Below, piece after piece: positions 7,858-16,436 of a stretch of 36,574 nucleotides of DNA (the first letter of the stretch is position 1; each line of letters opens with the position of its first letter). The notes below the pieces were generated by a model. The model saw only the letters and a program-made list of their open reading frames with translations, did no database searches and had not been told where the DNA came from. A program made the position numbers and the translations under genes. Source of the DNA: Clostridiales bacterium. GTDB taxonomy: Bacteria > Bacillota > Clostridia > Christensenellales > Aristaeellaceae. The stretch is taken from NCBI GenBank assembly GCA_004554085.1, contig SFNY01000016.1, positions 1 through 36,574 of the forward strand, written 5' to 3'.

Positions 7858-8835
7858 GTGGGAAAATCCAATTTCGCGGTCTTTGTGGACCTGGAGAACG
7901 CAGGCGGCAAGGCCAGCATGCTGCTCTCGATCATTGAGAAGGTCAAGATCCGGGGCGACATCCTGCTGGGCAAGGTCTACGGCTACACCGACCGCTATTC
8001 CGATCTGAAGCAGGTGCTGCTGTCCAACACCTTCCTGGTGGAGCCGTCCCTGCGCTACGGAAAGAATCAGAAGAACAACCTGGACATCAAGCTGGTCATC
8101 GACGCCATGGAGGTGGCCTATACCAATCCGCTGATCGACAGCTTCTGTATCGTCTCCGGCGACAGCGACTACACGCCGCTGGTGGGCAAGCTCAAGAGCA
8201 TGGGCAAGTTCGTGCTGGGCATCTCCCGCTCAGAGGTGGCCTCGGGCATCTTCATCAACGCCTGCAGCGAGTTCGTGTTCCTGGAGTCCGTGGCGGCCAA
8301 GCAGCCCAAAAAGAAGAAGCAGGACGAGCGCCAGGCCGGCGTGGGCGACCTGAACGAGCTGATCGACCAGGTGGAGACCATCGTGGAGGATCAGGAGCAG
8401 CAGCAGATGTACGCCAGCGAGCTCAAGGACACGCTGATGCGCCTGCGCAGCGACTTCAGCGAGCGCAGCTTCGGCTGCTCCACCTTCGGCAAGCTGATCG
8501 CACTGATCGCCTCCAAGTCGGACAAGCTGCGCAGCTGGACGGAGCAGTCCTCGCTGATGATCGGCCTGAACGCCGCCGACGCGGAGCAGAACAAGCTGGA
8601 CAAGAGCAACTGGCTCCCGGCCTTCACCGCCGCGCTGGAGCGCTTCAAGAGCGAGGGCTTCGAGCGCGTGAACCCGTCCATCCTGAAGGCAACCATCCTC
8701 AACGATTATCCCGGCTTCGAGGAGCGACAGATCGGCTTCAAGCGCTTCTCCGACGTGATGAAGGCGCTGGAGAAGGAGGGCCTGCTGGTGGTGGAGATGG
8801 ACGAGCAGCACACCATGCTGCTGAAGATTTGCTAA
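7858..8835 (+). CDS. NYN-domain putative ribonuclease with LOTUS/OST-HTH domains
   Basis: The 325-aa protein starts with a NYN (PIN-like) nuclease domain, residues 1-150. Acidic residues lie at F-V-D-L-E-N (D11, E13) and in IVSGDSDYTPLV, with LDIKLVIDAM between. After a lysine-rich linker (QPKKKKQDERQ) come two LOTUS/OST-HTH-like winged-helix units (about 162-230 and 245-325); the second contains a short AFTAALERFKSEGF-like helix and ends in KALEKEGLLVVE. LOTUS domains bind RNA or RNA-protein partners. The start is GTG 7858 with AAGGAG 5-6 bases upstream. The role is presumably RNA cleavage or RNA quality control, but no target can be deduced. It is followed after 11 bases by a membrane-anchored EEP-fold hydrolase gene. 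Confidence 0.9.
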   Translation: MGKSNFAVFVDLENAGGKASMLLSIIEKVKIRGDILLGKVYGYTDRYSDLKQVLLSNTFLVEPSLRYGKNQKNNLDIKLVIDAMEVAYTNPLIDSFCIVSGDSDYTPLVGKLKSMGKFVLGISRSEVASGIFINACSEFVFLESVAAKQPKKKKQDERQAGVGDLNELIDQVETIVEDQEQQQMYASELKDTLMRLRSDFSERSFGCSTFGKLIALIASKSDKLRSWTEQSSLMIGLNAADAEQNKLDKSNWLPAFTAALERFKSEGFERVNPSILKATILNDYPGFEERQIGFKRFSDVMKALEKEGLLVVEMDEQHTMLLKIC

Positions 8836-8846
8836 GGAGGGAGAGG

Positions 8847-9920
8847 ATGAAAAAGGTGCTGATCGCATTGCTCATTGTGCTCGCGCTGCTGATCCTGGTG
8901 GTGGGCGGCTACGTGGCCTATCTGTTCATCGACTTCCACCGCACCCCGGACAAGCAGGCGCTCACGGCCTCGACTGCCGGCGCATCTGCCCTGCCCGCAG
9001 GCGTGGAGCAAAGCGTCGTTTCGTGGAACATCGGCTTCGGCGCGTACAGCGCGGACTTTTCCTTCTTCATGGACGGCGGCACGGAGTCCCGCGCCTTCTC
9101 GAAGGAGGCCTGCGAGGAGAACGTCAATGCCGTGATCGAGAAGCTGCGTGCGTGGAACGACGATCTGATGCTGGTGCAGGAGGTGGACTTCGACTCCGAC
9201 CGCAGCCGCCACGTCGACCAGATTCAGATGATCGAGGAGGCATTTCCGCAGTATTCCGCGGTCTTTGCCCAGAACTACGATTCCAGCTACTTTTTCTATC
9301 CGGTAACCAATCCCATCGGCGCATCGAAGAGCGGCATCCTGACCCTCTCCGGCGCGCAGATCGATGACGCGGTGCGCCGCAGCCTGCCCATCGAGGGCGG
9401 CATCAACAAGTTCTTCGATTTGGATCGCTGTTACAGCATCAGCAGCATTCCCGTGAGCGACGGACGCACGCTGAAGCTGTACAACGTGCACCTCTCCGCC
9501 TACTCCAGCGACGGCTCCATCGCAAGGGAGCAACTGGCGCTGATGGCGGAGGAGATGGCAGCGGACTACGCGGCGGGCAACTACGTCATCGCCGGCGGCG
9601 ACTTCAACCAGGATCTCTGGGGCGACAGCGGCGCCTACTCCGGCGTCACCGGCGTGGACGCAAGCTGGTGCAAGCCCTTCCCGGCGGAGCTGCTTCCCGA
9701 GGGCTTCACGCTGGTGAACAGCCTGGACGAGGAGAACCTGGTGCTCTCCTCCCGGAACACCGACACGGCCTACGTCAAGGGCAAGACCTTCGAGGCCACG
9801 CTGGACGGCTTCATCGTCTCCGACAACGTGCAGGTCAAGTCCTGCGCCATCATCGACACTGCCTATGCCAACACCGATCACAATCCGGTGCGCATGCGCT
9901 TTGTGCTCGGCGGCGCATGA
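8847..9920 (+). CDS. Membrane-anchored endonuclease/exonuclease/phosphatase (EEP) family hydrolase
   Basis: The 357-aa protein has one N-terminal transmembrane anchor (residues 3-28) and an EEP fold facing outward. The hallmark blocks are present in order: VVSWNIGFG (metal-binding Asn), LMLVQEVD (Glu), LYNVHLSAY (His), IAGGDFNQD (Asp-x-Asn), ATLDGFIVSDN and the final TDHNPVRMRF (Asp-His). EEP enzymes include nucleases, sphingomyelinases and inositol phosphatases; the substrate here is unknown. AAGGAGGG precedes ATG 8847. An in-frame ATG at 8829 would overlap the previous gene and place the SD inside the gene, so it was rejected. The gene ends the operon at a strong bidirectional terminator. 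Confidence 0.9.
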   Translation: MKKVLIALLIVLALLILVVGGYVAYLFIDFHRTPDKQALTASTAGASALPAGVEQSVVSWNIGFGAYSADFSFFMDGGTESRAFSKEACEENVNAVIEKLRAWNDDLMLVQEVDFDSDRSRHVDQIQMIEEAFPQYSAVFAQNYDSSYFFYPVTNPIGASKSGILTLSGAQIDDAVRRSLPIEGGINKFFDLDRCYSISSIPVSDGRTLKLYNVHLSAYSSDGSIAREQLALMAEEMAADYAAGNYVIAGGDFNQDLWGDSGAYSGVTGVDASWCKPFPAELLPEGFTLVNSLDEENLVLSSRNTDTAYVKGKTFEATLDGFIVSDNVQVKSCAIIDTAYANTDHNPVRMRFVLGGA

Positions 9921-9945
9921 GCCTGCGAAATCCAGGAGGCATAAG

Positions 9946-9979
9946 AAAATTCCAACCGATGCATTTCGGTTGGAATTTT
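9946..9979. terminator. Bidirectional terminator
   Basis: A perfect 13-bp stem, AAAATTCCAACCG with CGGTTGGAATTTT, loop of 8 bases. It carries T runs on both strands and lies between the convergent EEP and GNAT genes. Confidence 0.9.
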
Positions 9980-9993
9980 ACGTCCGTAGGGAC

Positions 9994-11130
9994 TTATGTA
10001 TTGGCGAGCTGCTTGACCCAGCAGCGGCGCTTCTTGTGGTTGCGGTACTTGAACATGCTCCACTGGTTCTGGATCTTCTCGTTGGTCTCCAGCTGGGGGC
10101 CGGTCTCGGCGACGGTGATGCCCAGCTTGTGGCAGCCCTTGAGCACGTGGTTCATCAGAATCGCGTTCACGCCCCGGTTGCGGTAGTCCGGGTGCACGGC
10201 GATCAGATAGAGATCCAGCGTGTCGTTGACCTTCAGCGCCTTCAGGATGTCGATGAAGCCCAGGGGGAACATGTGGCCGTTGTGCTTCTTGATGGCCGCC
10301 GCCATGGAGGGCGCGGTCACGCCGAAGGCCACCAGATTTTCATTTTCATCCAATACGAAGCAGGCCAGCTCCGGGTTGATCAGCGGAATGAACTTGTCGG
10401 CGTACTTCCTGATCTGCTCGTCGCTGAGATCCACCGTGCCGTACAGGTGGGCGTAGCAGAGGTTGATCAGGTCGAACACCTTGCGCACGTAGGGCTTGTA
10501 GTCCCGGCGGCTGTTGAGCTTTGCCACGTGCAGGTGGGTCATCTTTTCCACGCGCTGGGCCAGACGGTCCAGTTTCTCCGCGATGGGATCCTCCGGCCCG
10601 GGGATGTCGATGAGGAACTCCACCCAGTCCACGTCCTTGACGTAGCCGAGGCGCTCCAGGTGGGTCAGGTAGTAGGGGTGGTTGTAGTAGGTGATGAACA
10701 TGCTCTTCTGGTCGAAGCCCTCGATGAGCATGCCCTCACGGTCGAGGTCGGTAAAGCCCAGCGGGCCGTGCACCTCGTTGCAATTGAGCTCCCGCGCCCA
10801 GCCTTCCACCGCATCAAACAGCGCCTTTGAGACCTCGAAGTCGTCAATGAAGTCCACCTGGGTGAAGCGCAGGCGGCGGGTGTTCCACTTCTCGTTGGAC
10901 TTGCGGCTGAGGATCGCGCCGATGCGGCCCACGATCTTCCCGTCCCGCAGCGCCAGCCAGCAGCGCGCGTCGCAGTAGGCAAAGGCCGGATTGCCCTTGC
11001 GGTTCCAGTCCGCCATGTCTTCCGAGATCAGCGGCGGCATGTACTGGGGAACATCGCGATAGAGCTGGTTCGGGTAGACGACGAACCGTTTCAGATCTCT
11101 CCTGCTGCCCACTTCCCGAATTTCAACCAT
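9994..11130 (-). CDS. GNAT-fold acetyltransferase-like protein, 378 aa
   Basis: This belongs to a large-size GNAT group found in clostridia, with two regions. The N-terminal half opens VEIREVGSRRDLKRFVVYPN and includes GRIGAI and GPLGFTDLDREGMLIEGFDQ. The C-terminal half holds the acyl-CoA motif, LIAVHPDYRNRGVNAILMNH. The usual R/Q-x-x-G-x-G/A loop reads R-N-R-G-V-N, so the last small residue is replaced by Asn and catalysis may differ. The product cannot be named further. The start at 11130 has GGGAG about 9 bases upstream. The gene is transcribed alone from a promoter at 11166-11195 and stops at the shared terminator. Confidence 0.85.
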   Translation of the reverse strand: MVEIREVGSRRDLKRFVVYPNQLYRDVPQYMPPLISEDMADWNRKGNPAFAYCDARCWLALRDGKIVGRIGAILSRKSNEKWNTRRLRFTQVDFIDDFEVSKALFDAVEGWARELNCNEVHGPLGFTDLDREGMLIEGFDQKSMFITYYNHPYYLTHLERLGYVKDVDWVEFLIDIPGPEDPIAEKLDRLAQRVEKMTHLHVAKLNSRRDYKPYVRKVFDLINLCYAHLYGTVDLSDEQIRKYADKFIPLINPELACFVLDENENLVAFGVTAPSMAAAIKKHNGHMFPLGFIDILKALKVNDTLDLYLIAVHPDYRNRGVNAILMNHVLKGCHKLGITVAETGPQLETNEKIQNQWSMFKYRNHKKRRCWVKQLANT

Positions 11131-11165
11131 GTCGGACACTCCCTTCCGTATTAGAACCGTATAAC

Positions 11166-11195
11166 AGTATAGCACATTCCAGGCCCATTTGTAAA
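11166..11195 (-). promoter_or_regulatory. Promoter of the GNAT gene
   Basis: Minus strand TTTACA (11195-11190), 18 bases, TGC-TATACT (-10 at 11171-11166) with an extended -10. Confidence 0.7.
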
Positions 11196-11291
11196 CGGTT
11201 CGGCAGGGCAAGCGTATCATTTTATGAAAAAAGGAGGATAGCGGTGCGCGCGCTTAACCAAAACAGAGGGGAAAGGGGTTGGAAAAGGTGT

Positions 11292-11380
11292 TATAATCAA
11301 AAATGGATTTTCTTAATCAATAGGAATTTGAATTGAAGCGGATAAATGAAGCGCCCCGGCCCCGCGCCGGATGCTGCGCT
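11292..11380 (+). promoter_or_regulatory. Probable ddl-murF -10 element and leader hairpin
   Basis: A TATAAT is at 11292-11297, but no good -35 was seen upstream. The leader then forms GAAGCGC/GCGCTTC (about 11350-11380) before the ddl start. The 270 bases between the GNAT and ddl genes contain nothing else recognised. Confidence 0.4.
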
Positions 11381-11401
11381 TCGGGAAAGGCGGAATCGCA
11401 T

Positions 11402-12448
11402 ATGAAAATTGTGGTGCTGTGCGGCGGCCTGAGCATGGAGCGCAACGTCTCCATCACCAGCGGCACGCTGATCTGCAAAGCGCTTCGCGCGCTGGGACAC
11501 CGGGCGGTGCTGGTGGATATGTTCTTCGGTCTGGAGGACGTGGATGTACCCATCGAGCGCATCTTCGACGAGCTGCCGGAGATTCAGGAAGCGCAGGTTG
11601 GCTCCCAGGCGCCGGATCTCGAGCAAGTGAAGGCCTCCCGCAAGTGGGTCAGCCCCAGCAAGATCGGAAAGGGCGTGCTGGAGCTGTGCCAGATGGCGGA
11701 CGTGGTGTTCCTGGGCCTGCACGGCGCGTGCGGCGAGGACGGCCGCATCCAGGCGACGCTGGATCTGCTGGGCGTGCCCTACACCGGCAGCGGCTGCCTG
11801 GGCAGTGCGCTGGCCATGGACAAGGATCTGACCAAGCAGATCGTATCCCCGCTGGGCGTGCGCACCCCGGCATGGCGCACCTATACATACACCGAGGATG
11901 AAATCCCTGCCATCGTGGAGAAGACGAAGCTGCCGGTGGTCGTCAAGCCCGTGGACAGCGGTTCCTCCATCGGCGTGTCCATCGCCCACACGGAGGCGGA
12001 GCTGGCGGACGCGCTGCGGGCGAATCTGGGCCTGGAGCGCGTGGTGGTGGAGCAGTACGTCAAGGGCCGGGAGATCGATGTGGGCGTGCTGGACGGCGTG
12101 GCGCTGCCCTCCATCGAGATCATCCCGAAGCAGGGCTTCTATGACTATGTGAACAAGTATCAGGCGGGCGCGACGCTGGAGATCTGCCCCACGCCCATCG
12201 ATCCTGAGATCGAGCGCAGGCTGGGCGAGGTCGCGCTGACCGTGCACAACGCGCTGGGCCTGAAGGGCTACTCCCGCTCGGACTACATCGTGGACGAGAA
12301 GGGCGAGATCTACTTCCTGGAGATCAACACCCTGCCGGGCATGACCCCCACCAGCCTGATGCCGCAGGAGGCCGCAGCGGTGGGCATCGACTACAACACC
12401 CTGTGCCAGAGGATCGTCGATCTCGCGCTGAAGGAGGTTCGCGCATGA
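11402..12448 (+). CDS. ddl: D-alanine--D-alanine ligase
   Basis: The 348-aa ATP-grasp enzyme joins two D-alanines for the peptidoglycan stem peptide in the cytoplasm. Seen are the N-terminal substrate loop MKIVVLCGGLSMERNVSITSG, the GLHGACGEDGRIQATLDLLG stretch (usually HGxxGEDG), the ATP-grasp segment VVVKPVDSGSSIGVS and the C-terminal signature LEINTLPGMTPTSLMPQ. Length and motifs are complete. ATG 11402 begins the conserved N-terminus, but its ribosome-binding site (GGAAAGGCGG) is imperfect. Its last codons overlap the murF start (ATGA), so the two genes are coupled and supply consecutive steps: D-Ala-D-Ala, then its addition to UDP-MurNAc-tripeptide. Confidence 0.95.
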   Translation: MKIVVLCGGLSMERNVSITSGTLICKALRALGHRAVLVDMFFGLEDVDVPIERIFDELPEIQEAQVGSQAPDLEQVKASRKWVSPSKIGKGVLELCQMADVVFLGLHGACGEDGRIQATLDLLGVPYTGSGCLGSALAMDKDLTKQIVSPLGVRTPAWRTYTYTEDEIPAIVEKTKLPVVVKPVDSGSSIGVSIAHTEAELADALRANLGLERVVVEQYVKGREIDVGVLDGVALPSIEIIPKQGFYDYVNKYQAGATLEICPTPIDPEIERRLGEVALTVHNALGLKGYSRSDYIVDEKGEIYFLEINTLPGMTPTSLMPQEAAAVGIDYNTLCQRIVDLALKEVRA

Positions 12449-13806
12449 GGGCTTTTACCGTTGCGGACGCGGTTCAGGCCACCGGCGGGCGCTACTTTGG
12501 CGACGCGGAGGGCCTGAAGCGCGCGGTTCTCAATGTGACCAGCGACAGCCGCACTGCGGGCGCGGGATCGATGTTCGTCTGCTATAAGGGCGCGCGGGTG
12601 GACGGCCACGACTTCATGGCGGACTGCCTGAAGCGCGGCGCGGCCTGCTGCCTTGCGGAGCGCGAACCCGCGAATGATGCGGAGACGCCCTGCATCGTGG
12701 TGGATTCCACGCTCGCTGGCGTTGCGAAGCTGGCGGGCTGGTATCGGAATCTGTTTGACATCCCGGTGGTGGGCGTGACCGGCAGCGTGGGCAAGACCAC
12801 GGCCAAGGAGATGATCTGGGCCGTGCTGAACCGCCGCCTGCGCACCCACAAGAACCGCATGAACTTCAACAACGAGATCAGCCTGCCGCTGATGATCCTG
12901 GAGATGCCCGAGGACGCCCAGGCGGCGGTGATGGAGATGGGCATCAGCGGCTTCGGCGAGATGACCCGTCTGGCGGGCATGGTGCGGCCGAATCTGGCGG
13001 TGATCACCAACATCGGCGACGCGCATCTGGAGTTTCTGCACGACCGGCGGGGCGTGCTGCGGGCCAAGACCGAGGTCTTTGACTGCATGGAAAAGGACGG
13101 CCTTGCGATCCTGAACGGCGACGATCCGCTGCTGCGGAGCTACGATGCTCCCGTGAAGAAGCTGAACTTCGGTCTGAACGATGGCAATGACTTCCGCGCC
13201 GTGGATGTGGAGAATCTGGCCGAGGCGGGCACGCGCATGCGCATCTGCCACCACGGCCGCAGCTTCCCGGTGCAGGTTCCGGCCTTCGGCACCCACCTGG
13301 CCTACGCGGTGCTGGCGGCAGCGGCGGTGGGCTGGGCGCTGGGCCTGACGGACGATGAGATCGCTGCGGGCGTGGCGGACTACCAGACCGTGGGCAACCG
13401 CGCAAAGCTGATTCGCGCGGGCGGCGTGACCATCCTCAGCGACTGCTACAACGCCAACCCGAACTCCACATCCTCGGCCATCGACTCCCTGTGCACCATG
13501 CCGGGTCGCCGGGTGTGCATCCTGGGCGACATGCTGGAGCTGGGCGAGAACAGCGAGGCGCTCCACCGGGGTGTGGGCGCGCATGCGGCGGAGGCGGGCG
13601 TGGAGATGGTGATCGCCTGCGGTGAGCGCTCCCGGGCGACCTACGAGGGCGCTGCGGAGGCCGGCGCGCAGGCGCGGCACTTCGCGGACAAGGCGGAGCT
13701 GATCGCGAACCTGAAGGACGTGATCCGCAGCGGCGACGTGGTGCTGGTGAAGGCCAGCCACTGCATGGCCTTCGAGGACGTCGTGGCGGCGCTGGAAAAG
13801 CTGTAA
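12445..13806 (+). CDS. murF: UDP-N-acetylmuramoyl-tripeptide--D-alanyl-D-alanine ligase
   Basis: The 453-aa Mur ligase adds D-Ala-D-Ala to the UDP-MurNAc-tripeptide. The N-terminal UDP-binding domain has SDSRTAGAGSMFVCYKG (about 31-47). The ATP loop GVTGSVGKTTAKEMI is at about 109-123. FNNEISLPLMIL and EMGISGFGEMTRLA are MurF-specific blocks, and DCYNANPNSTSSAIDSL in the C-terminal domain is the MurF signature. It starts at ATG 12445, overlapping the ddl stop as ATGA, with AAGGAGG 7 bases upstream. It is complete and ends at a strong terminator. Confidence 0.97.
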   Translation: MRAFTVADAVQATGGRYFGDAEGLKRAVLNVTSDSRTAGAGSMFVCYKGARVDGHDFMADCLKRGAACCLAEREPANDAETPCIVVDSTLAGVAKLAGWYRNLFDIPVVGVTGSVGKTTAKEMIWAVLNRRLRTHKNRMNFNNEISLPLMILEMPEDAQAAVMEMGISGFGEMTRLAGMVRPNLAVITNIGDAHLEFLHDRRGVLRAKTEVFDCMEKDGLAILNGDDPLLRSYDAPVKKLNFGLNDGNDFRAVDVENLAEAGTRMRICHHGRSFPVQVPAFGTHLAYAVLAAAAVGWALGLTDDEIAAGVADYQTVGNRAKLIRAGGVTILSDCYNANPNSTSSAIDSLCTMPGRRVCILGDMLELGENSEALHRGVGAHAAEAGVEMVIACGERSRATYEGAAEAGAQARHFADKAELIANLKDVIRSGDVVLVKASHCMAFEDVVAALEKL

Positions 13807-13815
13807 GATAAAATG

Positions 13816-13857
13816 AATGACGCTGGGGCGTGATTTCACGCTTCGGCGTCATTTTTT
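13816..13857. terminator. Bidirectional terminator after murF
   Basis: AATGACGC...GGCGTCATT encloses a second stem GCGTGA/TCACGC and is followed by TTTTTT on the plus strand. It lies between convergent murF and the phosphopantetheinyl transferase gene, whose stop at 13849 is inside it. Confidence 0.85.
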
Positions 13858-14427
13858 GATGATCAATAGGTTTTCAATATCTCTGCACAGGGCGCTGAGG
13901 GCATACGCCTGACCGAGGCTGTCGCGGACGCGGGTCGTGAAGAAGCGATGGTTCCAGCAGGGCTCCAGCGTATCGACCTCGCTGGGATAATTGCGCATGC
14001 CGCTGCCGTCCAGCTTGGCGATGCACTCCTTTTTCGTCCAGATTTCGAAGAAGTCGCAGCCCCGTGCGCGCTCCGCGTCGGACAGGCAGCGCTCCCGCAG
14101 CCGCGCGGCGGCCTCCGGGCGCAGCTGCTCCACGTCCACGCCGCAGGGCGCGTCCGAGATCAGCACGGCGGCGAGCCTTCCGCTGTGGCTCAGGCTGAAG
14201 TGGAGGGGGCTGTTGGTGAAGCGGGGCTTTCCGATGGGATCGAAGCGCACCTCGGGCAGCGCTTCCACGCCCAGCATGCGCAGACCACCGGCCAGCAGGC
14301 TCCATGCGGCGATGCTGGCGCTGCGGACGGCGGGGTTGGCCTTGGCGCACAGGTGCTCGTGAAGTGCCGCGCCGAAGTCGGGGACGGCTTCAATCGGGCG
14401 AATCTCGCCATACAGCAGCAGGCTCAT
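13849..14427 (-). CDS. 4'-phosphopantetheinyl transferase, Sfp type
   Basis: The 192-aa enzyme moves phosphopantetheine from CoA onto the serine of a carrier protein. It has the Sfp-superfamily blocks: KPRFTNSPLHFSLSHSG, CGVDVEQL (metal-binding G-x-D-x-E) and FFEIWTKKECIAKLDGSGM (the W-x-x-K-E-A-like box, here WTKKEC). The start at 14427 overlaps the upstream rluA-type stop as ATGA, with GGAG 8 bases upstream, so it is translationally coupled. No polyketide, peptide synthetase or carrier gene is in the window, so its target may be the fatty-acid ACP or a distant cluster. Confidence 0.92.
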   Translation of the reverse strand: MSLLLYGEIRPIEAVPDFGAALHEHLCAKANPAVRSASIAAWSLLAGGLRMLGVEALPEVRFDPIGKPRFTNSPLHFSLSHSGRLAAVLISDAPCGVDVEQLRPEAAARLRERCLSDAERARGCDFFEIWTKKECIAKLDGSGMRNYPSEVDTLEPCWNHRFFTTRVRDSLGQAYALSALCRDIENLLIIKK

Positions 14428-15392
14428 GGACGGTACTCCGGGAAGTATTCCGCGATGAAACGAACCTCGGGCACGGTGAATTCCCGCCCCTTCAGGCCGT
14501 TGAGCGCGCCTGCGTCGCTGGTGAAGTCGAAGCGCAGCTTGTAGGCGTAGAGCGCCTGATAGCTGCGGCCGTACTTTTCGTTGCGCCGGGGGTCGCCGTA
14601 CTGGCTGTCGCCCAGCAGCGGATGCCCCGCGTGGGCCATCTGGGCGCGAATCTGGTGGGTGCGCCCGGTAAGCAGCTCGCATTCGATCAGACTCAGGCCG
14701 TTCTTCTGGCAGAGAACCCGGTACTTTGTCTGAGCACGCTGCCCGTCGGGAACCATGCGGTCGCTGACGGAGACCTTCTTCGCGCCGGGGGCCTTGACGA
14801 TGTAGTTGTCGAGCGTGCCCTCCCGGCGGGAGAAGCTGCCCAGCGCGATGCAGTAATAGAATTTGACGATCTCCCGGTCGCGGATCTTCTGGTTGAGCAC
14901 CTGCATGGCCGCGCGGGTCTTGGCGACGATCACGATGCCGCCGGTGAAGCGGTCGATGCGGTTGCACAGCGCCGGTGCGAAGGCATCGGGCGCGGCGGGG
15001 TCATATTCGCCCTTCTGGTAGAGGTAGGCCTGGGCGTGGGTCAGCAGCGTGCGCACCTTCTCGTTTGCGTCGGGGTGGGCCATCAGGCCGGGGCGCTTGT
15101 CCGCCAGCAGCAGGTTCTCGTCCTCATAGAGGATGTGCAGCTCGGGCCGGATCTTCGAGAGAAAGGGATCCTCCCGGCGGGGTTTCTCAAACAGCGCATC
15201 GCTTGCATAGATCTGCAGCACGTCGCCCTTGCTCAGCCGCGCATCGCCCTTGACGTGCGCGCCGTTGAGCTTGAAGCATTTCTGCCGGTAGAGCTTCTGC
15301 CGCATGCCCATGCCCACGGTGGGCATCTCCCGGATCAGCCACTTTTCCAGCTTCCGACCGTCATCCGCGGCGGAGATGATGAATTCCTTCAC
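14424..15392 (-). CDS. RluA family RNA pseudouridine synthase
   Basis: The 322-aa enzyme converts specific uridines in rRNA or tRNA to pseudouridine. An S4-like RNA-binding domain occupies residues 10-65. The catalytic motif reads C-N-R-I-D-R-F-T-G-G, with the nucleophile aspartate at residue 147; the usual HRLD histidine is Asn, a variant I believe is tolerated in this family. LLTGRTHQIRAQMAHAGHPLLGDxxYG is the second conserved block. The start is GTG 15392 with AAAGGAG upstream; the nearby ATG is followed by a stop at once. It forms an operon with the phosphopantetheinyl transferase gene and probably follows DUF3810. The exact RNA site is unknown. Confidence 0.93.
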   Translation of the reverse strand: MKEFIISAADDGRKLEKWLIREMPTVGMGMRQKLYRQKCFKLNGAHVKGDARLSKGDVLQIYASDALFEKPRREDPFLSKIRPELHILYEDENLLLADKRPGLMAHPDANEKVRTLLTHAQAYLYQKGEYDPAAPDAFAPALCNRIDRFTGGIVIVAKTRAAMQVLNQKIRDREIVKFYYCIALGSFSRREGTLDNYIVKAPGAKKVSVSDRMVPDGQRAQTKYRVLCQKNGLSLIECELLTGRTHQIRAQMAHAGHPLLGDSQYGDPRRNEKYGRSYQALYAYKLRFDFTSDAGALNGLKGREFTVPEVRFIAEYFPEYRP

Positions 15393-15428
15393 GCCATCGC
15401 GCTCCTTTGCCTACCCAATCAACATTAT

Positions 15429-15457
15429 ATTATATCAGATGGATATGTCCGCCGCAA
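15429..15457 (-). promoter_or_regulatory. Internal promoter for the rluA-type gene
   Basis: Minus strand TTGCGG (15457-15452), 17 bases, TATAAT (15434-15429) with a second overlapping TATAAT. It overlaps the last codons of the DUF3810 gene. Confidence 0.55.
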
Positions 15458-16352
15458 GCCGGAGCGCCAGAATTTCGTAGCTCTGCACGGATTCTGCGAG
15501 TCCCAGCGGCGCAAGAACCGCCAGCGCAGCGCCCCCGGGCGGGGCCGTCTCGCCGCCGAGCTGTGCAAGCAGATGGTCGAGCTGTGGCGGAAGCTCCGCG
15601 CGAACGGCCGACCAGGCGGCATAGTCCACCCGTCGCAGCAGCGCGAGGCTGTCCTTCAGCGCCCACAGCCGCGCGGAATCGGCATACACGCCGCCGCGTC
15701 GCAGGCATTCCTCCCAGGCGGCAAGGTTCGTCTGTCCCTCGTCCGCGTGGCCGAGGGTGTGCATGTATTCGTGCACTGCCACGAAGGGAACCGCCGCACC
15801 ATCAAGTTCCGGCGAGATCAGCGCCTCCCCGCTGAGGAAGGACGCAAAGCCCGCGAGGTTCAGCGAATCCATCCAGAAGGGGAAGGCGGAGTATTTGGCG
15901 GGAAGATCGTTCGGAAGGACGGAGAAATCCAGGGATGATGCGGAAAGATCATCGATCAGAACCCGGCAGGATGCGGCCAGCTGACCGGGAGTGACGCTGA
16001 TTTGCAGGGGCGCTTCCGCGAAGTAGAGGGGATACCACAGCGCTGCGTTCAACCAGATCAGCGCCATCAGGAACGTGCATATCCGGCGCAGCAGCTGCAC
16101 AGCGGCATGCATCACGCCCCGCCTGCACAGCTGGTATATGAAACCGATGCAGAGCGCAAGAATCAGCGCAAGCGCGCCCCACTCCATCAGGGAGAAGGGC
16201 AGCCTTGCGCCGATCAATGCAATTCTTTGCAGCATGGGTCGCGCGACCCAAGTCGACCAGTGCGCGGCGAAGTCGGGAAGCAGCCGCACAGCCGTGCAGA
16301 GCAGTGCGGGCGGCAGGGCAAGAAGCGCGGCGCGCAGCAGCCGTCGTGTCAT
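15435..16352 (-). CDS. DUF3810 family membrane protein with a zinc-metalloprotease-like HExxH motif
   Basis: The 305-aa protein has three hydrophobic segments near the N-terminus (about residues 5-25, 45-75 and 85-110), then a soluble part. H-E-Y-M-H at residues 194-198 fits a zinc-binding HExxH, with an acidic stretch and AAWEECLRRGG downstream that may supply the third ligand. This fits DUF3810, whose biochemical role is not established. ATG 16352 has GGAGG 6 bases upstream; the frame is open 11 codons further but without a ribosome-binding site. It is upstream of the rluA-type gene by 42 bases, and the three genes probably form one unit. Confidence 0.8.
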   Translation of the reverse strand: MTRRLLRAALLALPPALLCTAVRLLPDFAAHWSTWVARPMLQRIALIGARLPFSLMEWGALALILALCIGFIYQLCRRGVMHAAVQLLRRICTFLMALIWLNAALWYPLYFAEAPLQISVTPGQLAASCRVLIDDLSASSLDFSVLPNDLPAKYSAFPFWMDSLNLAGFASFLSGEALISPELDGAAVPFVAVHEYMHTLGHADEGQTNLAAWEECLRRGGVYADSARLWALKDSLALLRRVDYAAWSAVRAELPPQLDHLLAQLGGETAPPGGAALAVLAPLGLAESVQSYEILALRLAADISI

Positions 16353-16400
16353 GTCGTCCTCCGGGAGTGGATTGTGATAATCCAATTATGACACGAACGC

Positions 16401-16433
16401 AGGCGGCAATGCAAATGCAATATATGGCTGCAA
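16401..16433. repeat. Direct repeat A flanking the acyltransferase gene
   Basis: This reads AGGCGGCAATGCA, five extra bases, then ATATATGGCTGCAA. It matches repeat B at 17827-17853 apart from the extra bases and two substitutions. The pair encloses the lower-GC acyltransferase gene and its promoter. Confidence 0.65.
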
Positions 16434-16436
16434 GGA

